Source: an uncultured Gammaproteobacteria bacterium (GTDB lineage: Bacteria; Pseudomonadota; Gammaproteobacteria; UBA4575). Taken from it: a stretch of DNA of 47,075 nucleotides. The stretch spans positions 71,812-118,886 of the forward strand of contig CAJQLY010000002.1 of NCBI GenBank assembly GCA_905479295.1, in the 5' to 3' direction. The position numbers and the translations under genes are program-made. Shown here piece after piece: positions 27,530 through 35,833 of this stretch; within the stretch, counting starts at the first letter, position 1, and each line of letters begins with the position of its first letter. The notes beneath the pieces are model-generated. The model saw only the letters and a program-made list of their open reading frames with translations, had not been told where the DNA came from and searched no databases.

Positions 27530-28192
27530 CTAAAAGCCGCGTTCCAAAATAGCATGCTGTGCTTCATGCAAGCGTGTTGCAGTACCGATATCAAACCAAG
27601 CACCCGAATGTAAGGTGGCATTTATGCGCTGTTGTGTAATTGCTTCACGTAGGCACACGCTCATAGCAAACACGCGCTCGCGTTGTTTAAAGATGTTAGG
27701 CCGATAATAACCAATCCCAGCATAGGTGTAGCGTTGATCACCACTTAGTGCCAGTTCGTTGGCAGTGAAATCACCATTTAAATGATGGGCTGGATTCTCT
27801 ACTACAAATAAATGGGCATCTTGTTCTGCCAGAACAAAGTGTGGATCAAATGGAATATCACTAAAGATATCGGCACTGATCACTAAGAAAGGGTCTTCAC
27901 CGATTAAGGGCAGGGCATTGGCTATACCACCACCAGTTTCTAATACCTCATCACCTTCATCGGAATATTGGATATCCAAACCATAGTGATTGCCATTGCC
28001 TAGCTGGTCACGTAACTGCTGTCCCTTGTAAGCTAAATTGATAATGACAGTCTTAAAGCCAGCATTCGCTAAGCGTTCAAGATGGTATTCAATCAAGCAT
28101 TTACCACCAAGTCGAACTAAAGGCTTTGCAATATGATCGGTTAGTGGGCGCAAGCGGCTACCGCGACCAGCAGCGAGTATCATGGCTTTCAT
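27530..28192 (-). CDS. murU: N-acetylmuramate-1-phosphate uridylyltransferase
   Basis: MurU joins UTP and MurNAc-1-phosphate to form UDP-MurNAc in the fosfomycin-resistant recycling route known from Pseudomonas. The 220-residue protein is a sugar-nucleotidyltransferase with the N-terminal LAAGRGSRLRPLT nucleotide motif and the KPL/G-G-K-C-LIEY segments. It overlaps amgK by four bases. The pairing with an AmgK-type kinase is what favours MurU over other nucleotidyltransferases. Confidence 0.87.
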   Translation of the reverse strand: MKAMILAAGRGSRLRPLTDHIAKPLVRLGGKCLIEYHLERLANAGFKTVIINLAYKGQQLRDQLGNGNHYGLDIQYSDEGDEVLETGGGIANALPLIGEDPFLVISADIFSDIPFDPHFVLAEQDAHLFVVENPAHHLNGDFTANELALSGDQRYTYAGIGYYRPNIFKQRERVFAMSVCLREAITQQRINATLHSGAWFDIGTATRLHEAQHAILERGF

Positions 28193-29196
28193 AGTGCGGC
28201 ATCCATTTTATTTTTTGCTAGTTGCACGATCTGCAGCAGCGGTTGTAACTCCTCATAGCCCTGTGCAACCTGTTCGATATAAGTGAGAGTGCGTGGGATA
28301 TCATTCAGATAAGCAGATTTATGATCGCGATAATTCAGGCGACAAAAGATACCACTGGCTTTTAGGTGACGTTGTATCCCCATCCAATCAAACCAGCGTT
28401 GAAAGTGTTGACGGTCAACTCCTAGTTGCTTGGCGATCGGCTGATAAAAAGCATCTAGCCAGGCCTCAATCTGTGACTGCGGCCAACAGATATAGCAATC
28501 ACGTAAGAGTGAGACCAAGTCATAGCTAATGGCACCACAGACAGCATCTTGATAATCGATTAGACCGATCTGGTCTTTACCCTCAGGTGTGTCCAATAAC
28601 ATGAGATTACGTGAATGGAAGTCTCGGTGCACAAAGACCTGAGGTTGTTCTAAGGCGCTGTCTGCAAGTAGTGTGAAGATGCACTTCAGTTGTGCCTGCT
28701 GATTGACATTCAATGTGATGTTTAGATGGCGTTGCAATAACCAGTCGGGGAATAACTGCATCTCAGTCAGTAGGCGTTCACGATCATAGTGTGGCAAGCT
28801 ATCAGCAGGCACTTGATGTAAATCATGCAGGCTATTAATAGCTGTTAGGTAATGATGGTTTACATTACTTGCATCTAATTCACTCAGTAGTAGACGGTCG
28901 CCAAAATCGCTGAGCAGCATAAAACCCTGTGTCTCATCAATAGCGATAATTTCTGGTACGCATTGCTTATATTGGCTTAATAATTGAGTGCAATGCACAA
29001 AGGCATCGTTGTTTTCATGGCTGGGTGGTGAGTCAACCGCAATGATGGTCTTGTCAGTAAGTATGACGCGGTAATAGCGGCGAAAACTGGCGTCTGCAGA
29101 AACAGTGTCTAAGCTGAACTCGGTCTTAAGTTGGCTGACTAACCAGGCATGTAATTGCTCTAAACGGGGATCACCATGGATGTCGGTGGCAGCCAA
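28189..29196 (-). CDS. amgK: N-acetylmuramate/N-acetylglucosamine kinase, AmgK-like
   Basis: AmgK phosphorylates MurNAc (and GlcNAc) at the anomeric carbon. The 335-residue protein is an aminoglycoside-phosphotransferase-fold kinase with the catalytic loop around H190-RDFHSRN and the metal-binding D214 in IDYQDA. Its stop overlaps the murU start, so the two are coupled. In pseudomonads the pair lies beside lptD; here it follows argA by two bases and faces the cell-wall operon. Confidence 0.87.
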   Translation of the reverse strand: MAATDIHGDPRLEQLHAWLVSQLKTEFSLDTVSADASFRRYYRVILTDKTIIAVDSPPSHENNDAFVHCTQLLSQYKQCVPEIIAIDETQGFMLLSDFGDRLLLSELDASNVNHHYLTAINSLHDLHQVPADSLPHYDRERLLTEMQLFPDWLLQRHLNITLNVNQQAQLKCIFTLLADSALEQPQVFVHRDFHSRNLMLLDTPEGKDQIGLIDYQDAVCGAISYDLVSLLRDCYICWPQSQIEAWLDAFYQPIAKQLGVDRQHFQRWFDWMGIQRHLKASGIFCRLNYRDHKSAYLNDIPRTLTYIEQVAQGYEELQPLLQIVQLAKNKMDAAL

Positions 29197-29198
29197 GA

Positions 29199-30470
29199 CT
29201 AAACAATACTCTTGATTAATATGCGCGAATTACGCTGATAGTTATAAGCCTTCTGCTTAGCTATGGGCAGCTTTTTAATCGCCTGTGTTTGATAACCCTG
29301 CTCATGGAACCAATGTAAGGCCTTGGTGGTTAAGACCAAGATATGTTGTAGGCCCTGAGCCTGTGCCTTTTGTTCTACGTGCTTAATAAGGCGACTACCA
29401 TGACCTTCTTTTTGAAAATCAGGGTGGACTGCAAAGCAGGCGACCTCGGCATAGACGGAATCGTTAATCTGCTGCAAGGTGGCACAGGCAATCACAAAAC
29501 CATCACGCTCAATCACATCATAGCTATGGATGTCACGTTCAATCTGTTCTTCACTACGGCTAACCAAACTACCAGATTCTTGTGAGGGCTTAATCAGAGA
29601 CATAATGCCACCGACATCTTCAATCGTTGCTGGACGGATATCATCGTAGTCATCAGCACTGATTAGTGTGCCACAACCAGCATGGCTAAATAGCTCATGT
29701 AATAGCGCACCGCGTACTGTGGTGCTTAGCAGGTGTACACGAGGCACGTGGCTCAGGCAGGTGTCAATCGCCAGATTAATATAACGGCGTACTATGCTGC
29801 TGATAGATTTACGGCGTTGTAATAAATTCTGTGCCTGATTCAGGTTCAAATGTTTTAAACGTTGTCCTCGGCTCGCTTGTAGAGTTTTCTCATCCATCAT
29901 GAAAATGAGCTTATCGGCAGGCATGCTGGTGGCTACTGCCACCGCAACATTCAGTGCATCGATATAAAAGTACTCGCCACTGGGCGAATATGCAGTTGGT
30001 GAGAGTAAGACAATATTATTGGCTGACAACTGTGCTTGAATTGCATCACTGTCGACGCGGCGCACCTCGCCATAATGTTGGCTATCCACACCATCAATAA
30101 TACCGGCTGGTTTGGCATGGATGAAGTTGCCTGAAACCACGCGCAGCTTCATTCCAGCCATTGGCGTATTAATTAAGCCAGCAGAGAATAAAGATTCTAA
30201 TTGGGTACGTTGTGCCGCGATCTCGCTTTGCAGTGACTGCATGCGTGCAGCATCAACACAGTTAGGGCCCTCAGCTAGTTCGATACCAGCGGCATAGACT
30301 AGGACAAGTTTGATGCCGAGGGTATGTAATAAGGCTAAATCTTGAACCAATTCAGACAGTTTTCCAGACTCTGCGGTTGCACGCGAGATGGTGACGACAA
30401 AGACCCTGCCTTGATGGGCATAGATATAGGGCGCCGCACTGCGGAAAGTGTCGATATTAAATGGATCCAT
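29199..30470 (-). CDS. argA: amino-acid N-acetyltransferase (N-acetylglutamate synthase)
   Basis: ArgA makes N-acetylglutamate from glutamate and acetyl-CoA, the first step of arginine synthesis. The 423-residue protein has an amino-acid-kinase-like domain (about 1-275), which in this family binds the arginine inhibitor, and a GNAT domain (about 285-423) with the acetyl-CoA loop QKEGHGSRL. The length fits classical ArgA (about 440). It probably leads the argA-amgK-murU transcript. No ARG box was evident. Confidence 0.94.
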   Translation of the reverse strand: MDPFNIDTFRSAAPYIYAHQGRVFVVTISRATAESGKLSELVQDLALLHTLGIKLVLVYAAGIELAEGPNCVDAARMQSLQSEIAAQRTQLESLFSAGLINTPMAGMKLRVVSGNFIHAKPAGIIDGVDSQHYGEVRRVDSDAIQAQLSANNIVLLSPTAYSPSGEYFYIDALNVAVAVATSMPADKLIFMMDEKTLQASRGQRLKHLNLNQAQNLLQRRKSISSIVRRYINLAIDTCLSHVPRVHLLSTTVRGALLHELFSHAGCGTLISADDYDDIRPATIEDVGGIMSLIKPSQESGSLVSRSEEQIERDIHSYDVIERDGFVIACATLQQINDSVYAEVACFAVHPDFQKEGHGSRLIKHVEQKAQAQGLQHILVLTTKALHWFHEQGYQTQAIKKLPIAKQKAYNYQRNSRILIKSIV

Positions 30471-30673
30471 GACTGTCTATATAAGTATGAGTAGGGGAAG
30501 TGCCTAGTACCTTCACTATTATCTTTAATTTTTAGTTTATATCCGAATTCTGTGGATAGTATCAGATCAGGCCTATGGTAAGATAGATCGATAGTTTGCG
30601 CGCACCAGCCTGGTAGTATCTGGATTGGATGCAGCCAGCGATACGAATAATATTATGGAGCTAGGTCCCGTCT

Positions 30674-31378
30674 ATGAATTTTAGTCATACTGCAATTTCA
30701 AACAGCTTGAAAGCGGCCATTTTGGCCTCAGTTTTGGGCTTAGTTATTATCTCTGGCAGCGCCTTTGCTGACGGCAAAAAGCGCGATATCCCAGGCATTA
30801 CTCACGCTGTTGTGTATGAAGTCCCAGAGAATATTGGTGACCTTTCACAGCAAGAACTAGAGCAATTGCTAGAGCGTGGTAAAGCCAGTCTTAGCGCCTT
30901 GCGAGCAGATACAGAAGCACCTGCTAAAGCAGAACAGAAGATGTTTGCTGAATTGATGCGACATGATCTTGTTCGTCTTAAGATTGGTGATGTTATCAAG
31001 GAGATGGTTGATAACTATGGCGTTGAAGGTGAGTTTGCGAAAAAGCTGATGGGCTATCGATCAACCTTTATGGTTGATTTGTTGGCAGAACGTAACAATG
31101 TGCATAATCTGCAAGATTACCCCGCGTATGACTTTCGCTTTACAGCGGTCTACATGTCGTTGTTGTTTGCCTTTCAAGAACACCCTGAGTTCTACAAAAT
31201 GCTCAGAGCGGATATGGATTCAGAGACCTCACCTATCGGTGAGTACCGTAAGGTACTTGACCATTCATTTGCTCAAGTCGAACAAGCACGTAAAGAGATG
31301 GATGCAGTACATAATGTTGAAGACCTAGAAAAGGTTATCGAAGCCTTAAATCAAGAGCTAGTTAGCCGCAAAGGTTAA
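30674..31378 (+). CDS. exported helical protein of unknown function
   Basis: I do not recognise a family. The 234-residue product has a clear signal peptide (about 1-32, ending GSAFA) and a mature part that is mostly charged helix, with heptad-like stretches at about 55-90 and 200-230. It has no cysteine in the mature chain and no lipobox, so it is probably a soluble periplasmic protein. The gene stands alone between divergent argA and a strong hairpin at 31386-31418, so it is likely monocistronic. Confidence 0.7.
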   Translation: MNFSHTAISNSLKAAILASVLGLVIISGSAFADGKKRDIPGITHAVVYEVPENIGDLSQQELEQLLERGKASLSALRADTEAPAKAEQKMFAELMRHDLVRLKIGDVIKEMVDNYGVEGEFAKKLMGYRSTFMVDLLAERNNVHNLQDYPAYDFRFTAVYMSLLFAFQEHPEFYKMLRADMDSETSPIGEYRKVLDHSFAQVEQARKEMDAVHNVEDLEKVIEALNQELVSRKG

Positions 31379-31385
31379 AGCCATA

Positions 31386-31418
31386 ATGGTCGCTTAGCAG
31401 GCTTTGCTAGGCGACCAT
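31386..31418 (+). terminator. strong hairpin after the exported-protein gene
   Basis: Arms 31386-31399 and 31405-31418 form a 14-base-pair stem with one G-U pair and a 5-base loop, starting 7 bases after the stop codon at 31378. The following GCTTTATCT is only moderately T-rich. Position and stem strength fit a terminator. Confidence 0.7.
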
Positions 31419-31485
31419 GCTTTATCTAATCTATTTCCTGGTCTAGTTCTTTGGGCCATTCCATTACAATCCCTTATGAGCAGTT

Positions 31486-31508
31486 CACTGTGACATTCTG
31501 ACACAGTG
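31486..31508. promoter_or_regulatory. inverted repeat upstream of regB
   Basis: CACTGTG (31486-31492) and CACAGTG (31502-31508) are perfect inverted arms around 9 bases, and a direct repeat TGACA occurs within. The element ends 61 bases before the regB start. It may be an operator; TTTTAG follows, so a weak second terminator is the alternative. Confidence 0.4.
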
Positions 31509-31569
31509 TTTTAGACGCCCGCTTGCAGTAAACTGAAAGTCTAAGTAATCGACAACTAAGCAGAAGAAA

Positions 31570-32820
31570 ATGTTCTCTATTTGGTTCAGCACAAAGATAC
31601 GTAACCCCCTGCAAATATTGGTGACCTTTCGTTCAGTCGCCATCCTCGGGCAGATAGTCGCCGTTAGCTTGGCTCAGCTGGTGTTTAACTTTCCCCTGAA
31701 TATAGTCGGTATCGTTAGTGTGTTACTGAGTATGAGCATGATTAATCTCTATACTTGGCAAGTGGCAAAGACGGTAGCAGAGGCCTCTTCTTTAGTTATC
31801 TTCGCTCAGTTACTGATTGATCTCGCTGCATTAACTGCTATCTTCTATTTCTCGGGTGGCGCAACTAATCCATTTGTTTCAATGTACTTATTGCCACTAG
31901 CGATGGGTGCAGTTCTACTAGCTCAACAATGGGTCTGGTTTTTAACCTTGATCGGTGTTGTTGTTTATTCGCTATTGATGTGGATGTTCCCCTCAGAGCA
32001 CATGCAGCATATGGGGCAGTCTTTCAACCAACATGTTATGGGTATGTGGTTGAGCTTTCTTATCAGTGCCATTGTGATCGCCTATTTTGTTTTACAAATG
32101 CGTAATGCCCTACGTGAGAAAGAAGAGCAACTAGCTATTGCTAGAGAGCAGACCATACGTGATGAAAAGCTGATCTCACTTGGTGCGCTAGCTGCTAGTA
32201 CGGCGCATGAGCTAGGTACACCATTAGCCACGATACAATTGTTACTGGATGACCTGAATGAAAATGACATCAGCAGTCAACAGATAGACTTATTATTGAG
32301 TCAAGTTGCACGCTGTAAAAAAGCCTTATTTGAGATGTCGAACTTGGCTGGCAGTGAAGAAATCAAAAAAGGCGCACTGATTGAAGTGCATGAGTATTTA
32401 GAAGGGTTGATGCATGATTGGCAAAGTCAGCGACCTAATGTGAAAGTTAGTAGTCAATTGACTGGCCCTGTGACTACAGCAGTGATTGCTGAGAATGCCT
32501 TGAGTAAGGCTTTAGTCAATCTCTTAGATAACGCTGCTGATGCTTCACCAGATGCAGTGCGTGTTACGGCGCAATGGGATGAGCATAAGCTACAGCTGAT
32601 GATTATTAATGAAGGTGGCAAGCTGAGTAATGAAGCCCTGAGCAAGATTGGTAGTAAACCCTTCAGTAATAAGCTTGATGGCATCGGTATTGGTGCCTTT
32701 TTGGCACATGAGATTGTGCGTCGTTTAGATGGTGAAATCGTACTAGCCAAAGGTGAACAGGGTGGCCTGGAGACAACTATAAGACTACCCCTGCTAAAAA
32801 AACATCAAATCAGACGGTGA
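31570..32820 (+). CDS. regB: RegB/PrrB-type redox sensor histidine kinase
   Basis: RegB kinases sense the quinone pool and cysteine redox state and control respiration, carbon fixation and C1 or nitrogen genes. The 416-residue protein has about six membrane helices in the first 175 residues, including the quinone-site heptapeptide GGATNPF (96-102). The phospho-acceptor is His213 in the ASTAHELGTPLATI box. The redox-active cysteine position is kept as C249 (VARCKKAL). A C-terminal ATPase domain follows (NLLDNAADAS). The response regulator gene lies 19 bases downstream. Confidence 0.9.
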   Translation: MFSIWFSTKIRNPLQILVTFRSVAILGQIVAVSLAQLVFNFPLNIVGIVSVLLSMSMINLYTWQVAKTVAEASSLVIFAQLLIDLAALTAIFYFSGGATNPFVSMYLLPLAMGAVLLAQQWVWFLTLIGVVVYSLLMWMFPSEHMQHMGQSFNQHVMGMWLSFLISAIVIAYFVLQMRNALREKEEQLAIAREQTIRDEKLISLGALAASTAHELGTPLATIQLLLDDLNENDISSQQIDLLLSQVARCKKALFEMSNLAGSEEIKKGALIEVHEYLEGLMHDWQSQRPNVKVSSQLTGPVTTAVIAENALSKALVNLLDNAADASPDAVRVTAQWDEHKLQLMIINEGGKLSNEALSKIGSKPFSNKLDGIGIGAFLAHEIVRRLDGEIVLAKGEQGGLETTIRLPLLKKHQIRR

Positions 32821-32839
32821 TGGTGGAGTCAGCTGAGTA

Positions 32840-33367
32840 ATGACTAAAAAAATACTGATCGTTGATGACGATGAAACCTTCTGCGAGGTCTTGGCGTTGG
32901 CCCTATCAAAGCGAGATTATGATGTCAGCCGTGCACATCAAATAAAAGACGTAGAAGCTATCGAGAATTTAGCCGAATACCCCTATGCCGTGGTTGATCT
33001 GCGACTCGGTACGGAGTCAGGATTAAATGTCATTGACTATTTAATGGCTGCTAATGCCGATATGAGTATCGTTATGTTGACCGCCTACTCGAGCATTGCA
33101 ACCGCGGTCGAGGCAGTGAAGAAGGGTGCGATTAATTACTTAAATAAACCGGCTAGTGTCGAAGAGATTATAGATAAGCTTGAAAACACAGGTAGCGAGG
33201 AAGTTGCAGTAGAAGAATCTCCACTTTCTGTTCGACGCTTAGAATGGGAACATCTACAAAAAGTATTACTGGAGCATGATGGTAATATTTCTGCTGCTGC
33301 CCGTGCGCTCAATATGCATCGCAGAACGCTACAAAGAAAACTCAGTAAACGGCCAGTTAAGCACTAA
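32840..33367 (+). CDS. regA: RegA/PrrA-type response regulator
   Basis: The 175-residue protein has a receiver domain with phosphorylation site D53 (AVVDLRLG), the MLTAYSS and NKPAS switch segments, and a C-terminal Fis-type helix-turn-helix (about 140-170; GNISAAARALNMHRRTLQRKL). This layout is specific to RegA/PrrA/ActR. Together with RegB it should couple redox state to transcription. The genes it controls cannot be seen, but the C1 island begins 1.6 kb away and is a plausible target. Confidence 0.92.
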   Translation: MTKKILIVDDDETFCEVLALALSKRDYDVSRAHQIKDVEAIENLAEYPYAVVDLRLGTESGLNVIDYLMAANADMSIVMLTAYSSIATAVEAVKKGAINYLNKPASVEEIIDKLENTGSEEVAVEESPLSVRRLEWEHLQKVLLEHDGNISAAARALNMHRRTLQRKLSKRPVKH

Positions 33368-33426
33368 GTAATTTATAGTCATATTTGACTATTTACAGTT
33401 ATAACTACTTATCGTTAGGATAAGCT

Positions 33427-33696
33427 GTGGTTTTTAAAATGTTTGGCGTCTATAGAAAAATTACGAATCTTATTCCCTTGGGGGATCCTATGATCTTATG
33501 GACTAGTGTTAGTTCGACTACAATCAAACAAATCGGTTATGAACCCTCTGCCAATCGCATGTATATCCGTTTTAAACGCGGAGATATGCCTAATACCTAT
33601 TGCAATGTTCCTGAAAAAATCTACCGCGATTTTCTGACCTCGACCTCGAAAGGAAGTTATTACTCGCAGTACATAAAAGATAGGTATTCATGTTAA
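33427..33696 (+). CDS. KTSC-domain small protein
   Basis: The product contains one KTSC domain (about residues 25-87): SSTTIKQIGYEPSANRMYI, then CNVPEKIYRDFL and SKGSYYSQYIKDRY. KTSC proteins are short, and this domain also occurs fused to lysyl-tRNA synthetases and nucleases; the function is unclear. The start is uncertain. GTG 33427 (89 residues) has AGGA at good spacing, while ATG 33490 (68 residues) fits the usual family length. It follows regA by 59 bases and may be independent. Confidence 0.7.
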   Translation: MVFKMFGVYRKITNLIPLGDPMILWTSVSSTTIKQIGYEPSANRMYIRFKRGDMPNTYCNVPEKIYRDFLTSTSKGSYYSQYIKDRYSC

Positions 33697-34144
33697 TAGG
33701 GATGCTAAAAGCAAGTCATCACTGAATAAAGATTTGCATCCTGTAAACTTTTACCGTTGCTTCTTAGTGACAGTGGCCATGTAAGATACAGGCGTGATAC
33801 TTATGGGATGGCAGATGACGAGATATTTGTTGTTGGTGTTTGTTATCGATATCCAGTGAATGAAATTAGGCGGATCATTAATCTAACCTTTAGTATAGCG
33901 GATTGATTTAACTGGATGCAAAACATTAATTTTTTTCTGGTTTGTTAAGTTCCCTACTCAAGCCAATCAATAGATAGATGTAATTAACAAATCTTAAGGC
34001 TAAATCTTTATGCTAACTGGCAACTATTGAAACCACTGAGAAGCCTATTTAAGAATAACTGCTTAGTTTTCCTCGCAGATCTTCCTTGCACATCCTCACA
34101 CTAACTGTTCCAATCCTTTCCTCCATTTATCCGAAGAATTTAGT
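33697..34144. other. 448-base region without a supported gene
   Basis: The region is AT-rich. A short open frame (about 33730-33905, with an internal ATG at 33808) has no recognisable motif or ribosome site. GGATGC (33700-33705) and GCATCC (33736-33741) are inverted but 30 bases apart. The right part must carry the promoter of the nitroreductase-like gene; I could not define it. No RNA gene was recognised. Confidence 0.5.
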
Positions 34145-34876
34145 ATGAAAACGCAAAAAGCGATTAAAGACCGACGTTCGATCAAGTACTTTGATGCCGA
34201 CCATCAGATGACGGCTGAAGAGATCGATGAACTCCTTTCCTTAGCAGCGTTGTCACCGACGGCATTTAATGTTCAACATTGGCGTTTTGTGGTGGTTGAT
34301 GATCCTGAGCTACGTAAAGCGATCCGTGCCCATTCTTGGGATCAAGCACAGGTAACAGATGCATCTTTGTTATTGGTCTTATGTGCCGATCTAAAGGCAT
34401 GGGAGAAGCAACCAGAGCGTTACTGGGCAAAAGCGGATAAAGAGGTTAGCGAGTTTATGTTGCCGGCGATTAAGGCCTACTACTCGACTAAGACTCGAGT
34501 GCAGCGTGATGAGGCGATGCGTTCTTGTGGTATCGCGGCACAGACGATTATGTTGGCAGCAAAGGCAATGGGTTATGACTCCTGCCCAATGGATGGCTTT
34601 GATTTTAATCGAGTGGCGCAGTTGATTCGTTTACCGCAGGATCACATCATCAGTATGTTTATTACCGTGGGTAAGGCGACTAAAAAGCCTTGGCCACGTC
34701 CGGGTCAGTTACCATTAGAAGAGCTGGTGATTAAGAATCAGTTTAATCCACGTAGTCCAAAGCCTCAGTCTGAGATTAAAACTGAGCCTATGGCTGAAGT
34801 TAGCGATGAGGTGGTGACTGAAGTGAAACCGAAGGCCAAACCTAAGGCTAAGCCAAAGGTTAAAGCGAAAGATTAG
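34145..34876 (+). CDS. nitroreductase-family FMN oxidoreductase with basic C-terminal tail
   Basis: The first ~200 of 243 residues form a nitroreductase fold: the N-terminal DRRSIKYFD FMN-phosphate motif, AALSPTAFNVQHWRFVVV, and AMGYDSCPMDGFD near 155. It should use NAD(P)H and FMN to reduce an unknown electron acceptor. The last ~35 residues are an unusual low-complexity extension rich in Lys, Pro and Ala, ending in repeats of K-A-K-P. SgaA, at the other end of the C1 island, carries a similar basic tail. The gene converges with mtdA. Confidence 0.85.
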   Translation: MKTQKAIKDRRSIKYFDADHQMTAEEIDELLSLAALSPTAFNVQHWRFVVVDDPELRKAIRAHSWDQAQVTDASLLLVLCADLKAWEKQPERYWAKADKEVSEFMLPAIKAYYSTKTRVQRDEAMRSCGIAAQTIMLAAKAMGYDSCPMDGFDFNRVAQLIRLPQDHIISMFITVGKATKKPWPRPGQLPLEELVIKNQFNPRSPKPQSEIKTEPMAEVSDEVVTEVKPKAKPKAKPKVKAKD

Positions 34877-34912
34877 CTTTAATTTAAAAGTTTAAACTAA
34901 CAGATGAAAATA

Positions 34913-34941
34913 TTGGGTCAGATTAAATCAATCTGACCCAA
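34913..34941 (-). terminator. hairpin terminator after mtdA
   Basis: TTGGGTCAGATT (34913-34924) and AATCTGACCCAA (34930-34941) are a perfect 12-base-pair inverted repeat with a 5-base loop, six bases past the mtdA stop. On the minus strand TATTTTC follows, which suits a rho-independent terminator for ppc-mtdA. It can also serve the convergent nitroreductase-like gene. Confidence 0.82.
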
Positions 34942-34946
34942 GTGAT

Positions 34947-35804
34947 TTAATCTAAGCCCTGCGCAATTTCAAACACTTGTTTGGCATCTAGCACTTGGTC
35001 GTTGCTTTTGAATAGCTGGCCGATGCAGGCGCGGTGTAGGCGTAGTTTGAGTGCGCCGATACCGATACCACCAAAAATCTTCTTACCGAAGCGATCGGTG
35101 TTGTTATCCATCATGTCGATGCCTTCAAAGCCCAGTGGTGGGGCAGTATTGACGTCGGCTAGCACTTCTAGCGTTGGGTGCTGTTGCCAGTGGTCGGCAC
35201 GGAGTAATTGGATACCAGTTTTGCCGGCACCAAAGACAATGTGTGCGCCATCTAGGGCAGCGGCGATAGAATCGTCGTCAGAGGCCACCATTGGCTCCAG
35301 GTCGACATCAAACTTTTCTTTCATCAACTGACATGACTGCTTAGAACGATCAAGCTGACGCGATGTCAGGCGGACATTAGCGCCCATCATGGCGAGCATG
35401 ACAGCGGCACGTTGACCGACTGGACCGGTACCAGCGAGGACGACGGCAGTCTTGCCAGCAACATCAACGTTACGCGTAATCAGTGCGACACCGGCAGCAG
35501 CGGTGGTGTTGCAACCATTGCTATCGAGCATCACTGAGACACGGAATTTCTGGAAAAAGATCTTTTGCACAGCAGCCAATAGTTCTTGCCCAGCGGCTAG
35601 GTCACTACCACCAATGAAGAGGGCAGTATTCTTCTTATCTTTTGGTGCACGAGTGTAGATCGCGCCTTCAACTAGGGGATGACAGTTTTCAGGGGTGACA
35701 CCGGCTAACTGAGTCAGCTGATCAGCACCACCATCATAGGCAACTACGGTGTCAAAGACACTGGCAATTGGGTCAGTATCAAAATGGAATAATAATTTTT
35801 TCAT
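34947..35804 (-). CDS. mtdA: NADP-dependent methylene-tetrahydrofolate/-tetrahydromethanopterin dehydrogenase MtdA
   Basis: MtdA interconverts methylene- and methenyl-H4F (and H4MPT) with NADP, sending C1 units to the serine cycle. The 285-residue protein matches Methylobacterium MtdA along its whole length: KKLLFHFDTD, YDGGADQ, EGAIYTRAPKDKKNTALF, MLDSNGCNTTAAAGVAL, the Rossmann motif AGTGPVGQRAA, and FGGIGIGALKLRLHRACI. It follows ppc by 29 bases and ends the island. The usual downstream partner fch (methenyl-H4F cyclohydrolase) is absent; FolD in the same island may supply that step. MtdA rather than MtdB is inferred from the serine-cycle context and N-terminal similarity. Confidence 0.92.
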   Translation of the reverse strand: MKKLLFHFDTDPIASVFDTVVAYDGGADQLTQLAGVTPENCHPLVEGAIYTRAPKDKKNTALFIGGSDLAAGQELLAAVQKIFFQKFRVSVMLDSNGCNTTAAAGVALITRNVDVAGKTAVVLAGTGPVGQRAAVMLAMMGANVRLTSRQLDRSKQSCQLMKEKFDVDLEPMVASDDDSIAAALDGAHIVFGAGKTGIQLLRADHWQQHPTLEVLADVNTAPPLGFEGIDMMDNNTDRFGKKIFGGIGIGALKLRLHRACIGQLFKSNDQVLDAKQVFEIAQGLD

Positions 35805-35833
35805 GGTTTTTTATACTCGTCTATCGGGCTGAT

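Noticed and set aside
33700-33741. Inverted repeat GGATGC/GCATCC
   Set aside because: Six-base arms 30 bases apart are expected by chance at this length.
33730-33905. Short plus-strand open frame as a small gene
   Set aside because: It has no ribosome site, no recognisable motif, and lies in AT-rich DNA; the length is compatible with chance.
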